A stretch of 5,142 nt of DNA. Origin: an uncultured Archangium sp. Lineage in GTDB: Bacteria; Myxococcota; Myxococcia; Myxococcales; Myxococcaceae. The position numbers were made by a program, and so were the translations under genes. Under the pieces are notes generated by a model. That model did no database searches. It worked only from the letters and a program-made list of their open reading frames with translations, and had not been told where the DNA came from. Shown here one piece after another: positions 1-4,359 of the stretch. Where the stretch lies: positions 1 to 5,142 of the forward strand of contig CALNBU010000767.1 in the NCBI GenBank assembly GCA_937875615.1. The letters run 5' to 3'. The first letter of the stretch is position 1, and each line of letters begins with the position of its first letter.

Positions 1-811
1 CCTCGTCGCGCCGGCGCTCCTCCGCGCGGTCAGCCGCCGCCATGGCCGCCGCCCGCTGGACCCCGAAGTCGCGGCAGCCGCGCTCCGCGAAGGAGCCCAT
101 CTGCTCCAGCGCCGTGGCCGCGAAGTTGGCCCGCTGCGCGGCGCTGACGTCCTGCAGCGTCCCCAGCAACCCGCGCAGCGAGGCGGGCCACACCTCGCAG
201 CGCGCCGCCACCTCACCGGCCAGCGCGCCCGGCGCGGCCCGGGCCTTCAGCAGCGCCCCCACGTCGCAGGGGCGCCCGCACGTCGAGGCGCCCTTCAAGG
301 TGGGCGCGCAGATGAAGCGCTGCGCCTCCGGGTCATCGTCGGCCGCCAGCGTGGTGCCCCACACCACCAGCGCCACCTCGCCCGGCGTCCGCTCATCGCA
401 CAGCGCGCGCACCAGCACCGCGGTGTGCCCCAGCTCGTCCACGCAGCGGTCGGCGCTGAAGGTCGCGCTCCACAGCCCCTCGGCCAGGCGCAGCGACGCG
501 CCGTCGCTCTCGGGCTCGTCGTTGCACTGGAACGCGCCCCGGGTGGCCGCGGCCGCCACCGCCTGCGCTCGCTCCGCGCAGGCCGCGCGCAGCGCCTCCG
601 GCGCCCCGGAGAAGCGGTGCACCACCAGCAGCTGCCGGAGCGGGCCGCGGGCCGCGGTGACGGTGTAGCGCAGCGTCTCCACCTCGCCCGGCAGCACCTC
701 CTCGCCCGAGCGGGTGAAGGGCGCGCCGAAGGGCACCTCCAGCCCCAGCGCCGCATCGGTGAACGGGGTGCCGGGCGCCGACGCCAGCAGCGTGAGAACG
801 AGTGCGTGCAT
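1..811 (-). CDS. Cys-rich, probably exported hypothetical protein (3' end outside window)
   Basis: I do not recognise this protein. The minus strand is open for 270 codons from an ATG at 811-809 to the window edge, so the C-terminus is missing. Third codon positions are almost all G or C, as expected for a real gene in this genome, whereas the overlapping plus-strand frames give low-complexity Arg/Ser/Ala protein. The N-terminus (MHALVLTLLASAPG) is a short hydrophobic stretch that could be a minimal signal peptide, though it lacks the usual basic n-region. Nine cysteines follow, at residues 78, 96, 123, 138, 168, 178, 182, 205 and 246, which suggests disulphide bonds and an extracytoplasmic location (inference). 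The last residues visible (about 255-270) are Ala/Arg/Glu-rich and look helical. No Shine-Dalgarno is visible before the start. It is transcribed divergently from hrcA, so promoter elements of each gene probably lie within the other gene. That it is a gene is well supported; its function is unknown. Confidence 0.8.
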   Translation of the reverse strand, partial: MHALVLTLLASAPGTPFTDAALGLEVPFGAPFTRSGEEVLPGEVETLRYTVTAARGPLRQLLVVHRFSGAPEALRAACAERAQAVAAAATRGAFQCNDEPESDGASLRLAEGLWSATFSADRCVDELGHTAVLVRALCDERTPGEVALVVWGTTLAADDDPEAQRFICAPTLKGASTCGRPCDVGALLKARAAPGALAGEVAARCEVWPASLRGLLGTLQDVSAAQRANFAATALEQMGSFAERGCRDFGVQRAAAMAAADRAEERRRDE

Positions 812-829
812 GGTGTAGGGTTTTAGCCG

Positions 830-1864
830 ATGGCGGAAGACCTCGACGACCGGGCCCGTGACGTTCTCAGGGCCGTGGTGCAGGAATTCATCAGCTCCGG
901 CGAGCCGGTGGGCAGCCAGCAGCTCACCCGCCGCGGCGACTTCGAGGTCTCTCCCGCCACCATGCGCAACGTGCTCTCTGAGCTGGAGGCGCAGGGCTAC
1001 CTCGAGAAGCCCCACACCTCCGCCGGGCGCGTGCCCACCGACGTCGGCTACCGCTTCTTCGTCGACTCGCTGCTCCAGCTCAAGACGCCCACCGCCGCCG
1101 ACCAGCAGCTCATCGAGGCCAGCCTCTCCGGCCCCGCCGTGGAGGACCGCCAGCAGGAGGCGGGGCGCCTGCTGCACCAGCTCTCACACCACGCGGGCGT
1201 GGTGCTGATTCCCCGGCCCTCGGCGGGCACGCTGACGCGCATCGAGTTCGTCCGCCTGGGCGAAGAGCGCGCGCTGGCGATTCTGGTGGGCGCCGCGGGG
1301 CAGGTGCAGAACAAGCTGCTGGCGCTCGACGGCCCGGTGTCACCCGAGGAGCTCCAGCGCGCGGCCAACTACCTCAACGAGCTGCTGGGCGGCTCCGCCA
1401 CCATCGAGGAGGTGCGCAGCCGCATCTTCCAGGAGCTCGACGCGCAGCGCCTCCAGTACGACGAGCTCGCCGCGCGGGCCCTGAAGCTGGGCGCCCTGGC
1501 CACCGACGTCTCCTCCGCCGAGCGCGTGGTCATCGAGGGCACCGGCAGCTTCCTCGAGTCGCGGGAGTTCGCCGACGACGTGCGGCGCATGCGCGCGCTC
1601 TTCCGGGCCCTCGACGAGAAGCACAAGCTGCTCTCGCTGCTCGACCGCGTCCAGCGCGCCAGAGAGATGCAGATTTTCATCGGCGCCGAGAGCGAGTTCT
1701 CCAGCCAGGGCGACGTCACCCTCATCGCCACGCCCTACGGCACGAAGGAGCAGGTGCTGGGGACGGTGGGCGTCATCGGCCCCACCCGGCTCGACTACCA
1801 GCGCGTCATCCCCCTGGTGAACTTCACGGCGAGAGTGCTCTCGCGGGTGCTGAAGCCCGACTGA
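830..1864 (+). CDS. hrcA: Heat-inducible transcription repressor HrcA
   Basis: HrcA represses heat-shock chaperone genes (groESL, and often grpE/dnaK) by binding CIRCE operators, and it needs the GroEL chaperonin to fold into its active form. The 344-residue product is full family length. Residues 1-70 form the winged helix-turn-helix, with the characteristic GEPVGSQQLTR, SPATMRNVLSELE and HTSAGRVPTDVGYRFFVD stretches. The central GAF-like and dimerisation part follows, and the C-terminus has the hallmark GVIGPTRLDYQRVIPLV (residues 314-330). The ATG at 830 gives the usual family N-terminus (LDDRARDVLRAVVQEFI). An AGGG at 817-820 is the only ribosome-binding candidate. The start lies 18 bp from the divergent start of the neighbouring gene, so the hrcA promoter must overlap that gene. 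HrcA is often followed by grpE-dnaK; here a low-GC toxin-antitoxin-chaperone module follows instead. No CIRCE inverted repeat is visible around the gene. Confidence 0.97.
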   Translation: MAEDLDDRARDVLRAVVQEFISSGEPVGSQQLTRRGDFEVSPATMRNVLSELEAQGYLEKPHTSAGRVPTDVGYRFFVDSLLQLKTPTAADQQLIEASLSGPAVEDRQQEAGRLLHQLSHHAGVVLIPRPSAGTLTRIEFVRLGEERALAILVGAAGQVQNKLLALDGPVSPEELQRAANYLNELLGGSATIEEVRSRIFQELDAQRLQYDELAARALKLGALATDVSSAERVVIEGTGSFLESREFADDVRRMRALFRALDEKHKLLSLLDRVQRAREMQIFIGAESEFSSQGDVTLIATPYGTKEQVLGTVGVIGPTRLDYQRVIPLVNFTARVLSRVLKPD

Positions 1865-1990
1865 GCGGCGCCGCCCTGCGAGCGCTGCATCGACTGGAGT
1901 CATTATTAGTTTGACTGAACAAATAGACAGCTAGCCGCAAAGAGATCTTGCTGGCCGGAGACTTAGCCTTTAGGTTAAGTCTCGCATCTC
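1865..1990. other. Junction and leader between hrcA and the TAC operon
   Basis: This 126-bp gap holds the change from native to low-GC DNA. Just after the hrcA stop is a perfect GC palindrome, GCGGCGCCGC (1865-1874), with no T-tract, so it is not a convincing terminator. Composition drops from about 1895 (27 of 60 bases G+C over 1901-1960). A TTGACT that would serve as a -35 element lies at 1911-1916, flanked by a small inverted repeat (AGTCA 1898-1902, TGACT 1912-1916), but no good -10 hexamer lies 16-18 bp further on. Weak alternatives are TTGCTG (1948-1953) with TAGGTT (1971-1976) at 17-bp spacing, which would place the palindromic operator over the -10. Exact promoter assignment is uncertain. 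Confidence 0.5.
1958..1983. promoter_or_regulatory. Palindromic operator candidate for the TAC antitoxin
   Basis: The left arm GAGACTTAGCCT and right arm AGGTTAAGTCTC are reverse complements in 11 of 12 positions (the exception is G1966 against T1975) and are separated by TT. The palindrome ends 7 bp before the toxin start codon. Long palindromes in this position are the usual autoregulatory binding sites of HigA/XRE antitoxins, so binding by the antitoxin encoded at 2479-2949 is the natural inference. The full symmetry and the position are seen directly; the regulatory role is inferred. As RNA it could also form a hairpin (with a G-U pair) close to the toxin start and dampen toxin translation. 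Confidence 0.65.
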
Positions 1991-2482
1991 ATGGTGCAGG
2001 GCATCGGTGGTTACCGTGCGCTACTGGAGGACGTCGACGTCCGAGGACCGTTTTATGAAATCTACGCCTACCGCCCGCAAGCAAGCGAACCACCGGACTC
2101 GGCATGGCTCTTTCTGTCGGCCCTTAAGCAAAAGGATCTGGCGCGGTACTCCAAGTACTTGGTCACGATCAGAAGGCTGGGGATGTCAGGACAGGCGAGG
2201 TTCGAAGACTGGCACATGTTGGACCCAAAGAAACCGCCGAAGGGACTCGCTCATGACGCGAAACTTCTAAAGAACATCGGTGAGCTCAAGAACATCGGTC
2301 ACAAGAGCCGGATCTTTCACTATCGCGAGGAACGTCGGTTGATTCTTCTCACAGCATACGAAGGAAAGAAGGAAGACAAGCTGACCGCAGATTCCGTGAA
2401 CCCCGCATTGGATCTACTTAAACGATTTTTTCATGAGCGGGAATCTCTGCTCCACAAGGTGGGCGGGAGGAAATCATCGTGA
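1991..2482 (+). CDS. HigB/RelE-like toxin of a toxin-antitoxin-chaperone system
   Basis: Toxins of this fold (RelE/ParE superfamily, Gp49/HigB-like) usually bind the ribosome and cleave mRNA, stopping growth. In the 163 residues, 21-76 (FYEIYAYRP through FEDWHMLD) match the N-terminal strand and helical hairpin of the family. Residues 92-125 give the core sheet (IGELKNIGHKSRIFHY, RRLILLTAYEG), with E98, K100 and R107 at positions where family members carry the L-x-E-L-R and Y-R-V motifs. K126-K127 follow, as in the usual L-x-x-F-x-K-K signature, and residues 134-148 form the closing helix. The protein is longer than typical HigB (about 90-125 residues): it has an extended N-terminus and an inserted stretch, DPKKPPKGLAHDAKLL (78-93). 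The ATG at 1991 (GTG at 1994 is an alternative) has no Shine-Dalgarno, so initiation is probably weak. The last 4 bp overlap the antitoxin start. The toxin-first order is that of higBA operons. Family call good; catalytic mechanism inferred. Confidence 0.85.
   Translation: MVQGIGGYRALLEDVDVRGPFYEIYAYRPQASEPPDSAWLFLSALKQKDLARYSKYLVTIRRLGMSGQARFEDWHMLDPKKPPKGLAHDAKLLKNIGELKNIGHKSRIFHYREERRLILLTAYEGKKEDKLTADSVNPALDLLKRFFHERESLLHKVGGRKSS
2465..2470 (+). promoter_or_regulatory. Strong ribosome binding site for the antitoxin
   Basis: GGGAGG, followed by A-rich bases, ends 8 nt before the GTG at 2479. It fixes that codon as the antitoxin start and contrasts with the toxin, which has no such site. 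It lies inside the toxin coding sequence, so translation of the two proteins is likely coupled. Confidence 0.75.
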
Positions 2483-2949
2483 TTGACCAGGACCAGAAGC
2501 AGGACCTCTTCACGACGTCGATGGAGGACTCGGAAGTTCGTCGGCACTTCGAACGTGAGTGGTTTGTCGACGAGGTTCTATCGTCGCTTGAATCGGTGAT
2601 GAGGTCGCAGGGGATCTCCCGGAGTGAGTTGGCCCGTCGCCTCAAGTGCTCTGGGGCGAACGTCACCAAGTTGTTCCGTCGTGGCACGAATCTGACCGTT
2701 GGGTCTATGGTCGATCTTGCGCTGGCGGTCGGTCACCGCATTCGTGCCCCCGAGTTGGAACCGCTCACGACCCAGCCGCCTTGGCTCGAGAGCCGAACGG
2801 TCGTGTTGAATCCGATGCATGTCTGGATCAATGCGTCTGTCACCGTGATTTCTGAGGCTGAGGTTCCGACCTCTCCTGCGTTCTCGTGGCCAACTGACCA
2901 TGGGGCCGAAGGCGAGGCCGGAACCGAAGCTGACATTTTCCTCCACTAG
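2479..2949 (+). CDS. XRE-family (HigA-like) antitoxin with C-terminal chaperone-addiction tail
   Basis: This antitoxin should neutralise the upstream toxin and repress the operon. The product is 156 residues, starting at a GTG that overlaps the toxin stop (GTGA, 2479-2482). Residues 1-33 are an acidic and charged N-terminal arm. Residues 34-90 are a Cro/C1-type helix-turn-helix: LESVMRSQGISRSELARRL, then CSGANVTKLFRRGTNLTVGS with the recognition helix around 58-68, then MVDLALAVGHRI. After the DNA-binding domain, about 65 residues (91-156) form a tail with exposed-looking hydrophobic and aromatic residues (W102, V108-L110, W116, F135, W137) and a Gly/Glu-rich end. In known TAC antitoxins the corresponding extension is the chaperone addiction (ChAD) segment that makes the protein unstable and dependent on its SecB-like partner. 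Assigning that role here rests on position and on the adjacent chaperone gene (inference). Codon usage is less GC-biased than in the flanking genes. Confidence 0.87.
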   Translation: MIDQDQKQDLFTTSMEDSEVRRHFEREWFVDEVLSSLESVMRSQGISRSELARRLKCSGANVTKLFRRGTNLTVGSMVDLALAVGHRIRAPELEPLTTQPPWLESRTVVLNPMHVWINASVTVISEAEVPTSPAFSWPTDHGAEGEAGTEADIFLH

Positions 2950-2953
2950 GTGA
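2948..2953 (+). promoter_or_regulatory. Ribosome binding site for the SecB-like chaperone
   Basis: AGGTGA matches the 3' end of 16S rRNA (complement of the anti-Shine-Dalgarno). It overlaps the antitoxin TAG stop (2947-2949) and lies 4 nt before the ATG at 2958. It fixes the chaperone start and indicates translational coupling to the antitoxin. Confidence 0.65.
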
Positions 2954-2957
2954 AGCA

Positions 2958-3461
2958 ATGAGTTCCGCTCAGGCGCCTACGCCGAAAAAAGTTGTGCCGA
3001 CGCAGTACGGCCTTGCTGCGATCGTCGCTCAACATGTCGACCTTGCGACTGTTTACATGTCTTCTGTAACAGCTCGGCTACGCGCACCCCATCGCGTCGT
3101 ATCGGAGTCTATTCTGAAGAATGAGGTCGAAGCGAAGCTCGCTTGGTCGCCCGCATTTTCGGTGCAGGAAGTTCCTGCTGTGCTCGTTGTACGCGTCCCG
3201 TTTCAGGTGATGATTGCTGGGCGCGCTGAAAATGCGCTCCCGCTGGCTGAGGTCGAGGTCGAACTCTCGCTTGAATACCCTCTTGACTCGCTTCCTCCTG
3301 GCGAGCGACGCGACGAACTGTTCGAGGCGTTCGCCAAAGTGAACGGCGTATACAATTCGTGGCCCTACTTGCGGGAGGTCGTTCAGAACACCTTTGCTCG
3401 AATGGCCCTGCCTCCGATCGTGCTGCCGGTCTACCGCGTGACGAAGGCAAAGACTCCCTGA
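2958..3461 (+). CDS. SecB-like chaperone (TAC chaperone)
   Basis: SecB-type chaperones are tetrameric holdases that bind unfolded proteins. TAC-specific members are devoted to folding and protecting the antitoxin, and some can also replace housekeeping SecB. The product is 167 residues (SecB is about 155). Residues 18-45 fit the first helix and strand (YGLAAIVAQHVDLATVYMSS), 54-105 the central strands (EVEAKLAWSP, VLVVRVPFQVMIAG, VEVELSLEY), and 121-158 the C-terminal helix and tail: LFEAFAKVNGVYNSWPYLRE, then TFARMALPPIVLP. The pattern P-Y-[LI]-R-E followed by R-[ML]-A-L-P-P-[IL] is the one I recall from the M. tuberculosis TAC chaperone, and it parallels the A-R-E ... R-G-T-F-P-x-L end of E. 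coli SecB. The gene follows the antitoxin by 8 bp with a good ribosome binding site. Downstream the reading frame shifted by -1 stays open to 3613 (see findings). SecB-family identity is strong; dedication to this antitoxin is inferred from the operon. Confidence 0.88.
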   Translation: MSSAQAPTPKKVVPTQYGLAAIVAQHVDLATVYMSSVTARLRAPHRVVSESILKNEVEAKLAWSPAFSVQEVPAVLVVRVPFQVMIAGRAENALPLAEVEVELSLEYPLDSLPPGERRDELFEAFAKVNGVYNSWPYLREVVQNTFARMALPPIVLPVYRVTKAKTP

Positions 3462-3613
3462 ACGAACTGTTTTCGTGCACTTGCGGGAGATTTCGAAGGA
3501 CAGTTGTCGCAAGGAACGCTTTCGCAGCCTTCCAGCAAGCCCAGTTGCTAACGAGTCGCGCGTATCTCGACCTTGTCAATGATGCCGGCACCATCGTCGT
3601 GCGAGGCCGGTGA
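3359..3613 (+). pseudogene. Possible small or decayed ORF overlapping the chaperone 3' end
   Basis: A frame 84 codons long begins at a GTG inside the chaperone gene and stays open for about 50 codons beyond the chaperone stop. Only the part after 3461 is not dictated by the chaperone coding sequence. It reads like real protein: FSCTCGRFRRTVVARNAF, then FQQAQLLTSRAYLDLVNDAG and a basic end. By my count about 31 of its 50 third positions are G/C, similar to the island genes. There is no ATG or ribosome binding site where a new gene would be expected to start. It could be the remnant of a gene truncated at the island edge, a small overlapping gene, or chance. I do not recognise a family. Confidence 0.2.
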
Positions 3614-3918
3614 GTGTAAAACACCAGACAGAAGAGAACACGTTCGAACGGGAAACTGGACGGTTGTTGGAGACGCGTTCGTTGAAACATCCTCATCATT
3701 GAAAACAAAAAAGAACACGAAGAACAGACCAGCGAAGCCGGCCAGCGTGCAGTGAGAGATGGCCCGGGTGCCGCGTGAAAGTGCGGGGCGTTGGCGAGTG
3801 CGAGCGGCACGAAGTCGCAGCGCAACCTGTGTTGAGCGCCTTCATCCTCGAGCGTCGAGCTACCGGCGCCGCTCGAGCTGGTGGCAGCCTTCGTGCGCCT
3901 CGCCTAACCTCCCCGCCA
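3462..3918. other. Gene-poor stretch between the chaperone and the membrane protein
   Basis: These 457 bp contain no gene I can support firmly. From 3462 to 3613 a frame that also overlaps the chaperone's 3' end stays open, with plausible protein sequence but no good start codon. Around 3480-3513 is a weak stem (CTTGCG / CGCAAG with a 22-nt loop). A perfect palindrome CGTTCGAACG lies at 3641-3650. The patch at 3661-3720 is A-rich (25 of 60 bases G+C) and includes a run of A's near 3706-3711. From about 3760 the GC content rises again, and an inverted repeat sits at 3847-3877. No clear intrinsic terminator with a T-tract and no convincing promoter are visible. Confidence 0.55.
3847..3877. repeat. 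8-bp inverted repeat upstream of the membrane protein gene
   Basis: CTCGAGCG at 3847-3854 is the exact reverse complement of CGCTCGAG at 3870-3877, with 15 bp between. It could form a stem-loop or be a protein-binding site. No T-tract follows, so it is not a standard terminator. It sits where native composition resumes and 42 bp before the GTG of the next gene. Confidence 0.35.
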
Positions 3919-4359
3919 GTGAGCGAAGAGACCCCAGCCCACCCCAACGGCACCCGCTATGAGCGCCTGCTGGCGTGGCACGCCGAGAAGCTCCCCCGTG
4001 CGCAGATGCTGGAGCGGCTGAAGGCCGACGGCCTCGACGACGAGTCCGCCACGGTGCTGGTCAACAGCGTCATCGGCAAGCTCCCCGCGGAGCTGCCCGA
4101 GGCCGGCCTCACCCGCGGCACCAACGTGCTGGCGCCCAACGCCTTCTCACTCAGCGACATCGGCCTGAGCGGCCCGCCGACGGTGGTGGGCCTGTACTGG
4201 CTGGGCCTGGGGGTGGCGATGCTCATCGCCCTGGGCGTCGCCGCGATAATGGCCGCCGCGGGCATGGTCGAGGTGCCCCCCTCCGTCGCCTCGGTGCTCT
4301 TCATCTGCCTGGGGGTGTTTCGTTACTCCCAGGGCATCACCATCCGCCGGCGACAGTAG
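3919..4359 (+). CDS. Small two-helix membrane protein, function unknown
   Basis: I do not recognise a named family. From the GTG at 3919 the product is 146 residues (start VSEETPAHPN). Residues 12-58 look like a soluble helical domain (RYERLLAWHAEKLPRAQMLERLKADGLDDESATVLVNSVIGKL, given by its ends), resembling a helix-turn-helix arrangement of charged amphipathic helices. Residues 60-88 are a Pro/Gly-containing linker. Two hydrophobic segments follow, about 90-115 (VVGLYWLGLGVAMLIALGVA and onward) and 121-137 (PSVASVLFICLGVFRYS), and the protein ends with a basic tail, RRRQ. By the positive-inside rule the tail, and so both termini, would be cytoplasmic. The frame is open further upstream, to a GTG at 3775, but the added residues have island-like, non-native codon use, so the 3919 start is preferred. 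No Shine-Dalgarno precedes it. It converges on the chitosanase-like gene with zero bases between stop codons. Confidence 0.8.
   Translation: MSEETPAHPNGTRYERLLAWHAEKLPRAQMLERLKADGLDDESATVLVNSVIGKLPAELPEAGLTRGTNVLAPNAFSLSDIGLSGPPTVVGLYWLGLGVAMLIALGVAAIMAAAGMVEVPPSVASVLFICLGVFRYSQGITIRRRQ

Larger units (their letters stand above)
1890..3840. other. Low-GC, horizontally acquired TAC island (approximate limits)
   Basis: Composition and codon use change abruptly just after hrcA and return to the native pattern somewhere in 3730-3900. The island genes use A- and T-ending codons (CTA, CTT, TTT, AGA, AAA) that are nearly absent from hrcA and the flanking genes. Three co-oriented genes fill most of it. 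No integrase, transposase, tRNA end or convincing direct repeat marks the borders, so the limits are estimates from composition only and the mechanism of insertion is unknown. Confidence 0.6.

Noticed and set aside
42..826. Plus-strand open frames over the left flank
   Set aside because: They are mirror frames of the minus-strand gene at 1-811. Their products are Arg/Ser/Ala-rich and low-complexity, while the minus frame is open throughout with native codon use and a sensible N-terminus.
1340..1903. Long minus-strand frame opposite hrcA (187 codons)
   Set aside because: It is the antisense shadow of hrcA, whose identity is certain. High GC makes long spurious antisense frames common.
1958..1983. 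Palindrome as an intrinsic terminator of hrcA
   Set aside because: It is moderate in GC, has no T-tract after it, and lies close to the toxin start, so an operator role fits better.
3109..3825. Minus-strand frame of 238 codons spanning the chaperone and the gap after it
   Set aside because: It lies antisense to the SecB-like gene and has irregular, Arg/Ser/Pro-rich sequence, no recognisable domain and no ribosome binding site.
1891..3900. Direct repeats or att sites bounding the island
   Set aside because: I compared the junction sequences by eye and found only short chance similarities (such as GGAGAC and ACTGGA), too weak to call target-site duplication.
3775..3918. N-terminal extension of the membrane protein to the GTG at 3775
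   Set aside because: The extra 48 residues have no hydrophobic or domain pattern and lie in the compositional transition; the GTG at 3919 begins the part with native codon use.
3573..3962. Short plus-strand frames in the gap (3573-3755 and 3759-3962)
   Set aside because: They have no ribosome binding sites, no recognisable motifs and basic, low-complexity translations; the second runs out of frame into the membrane protein gene.
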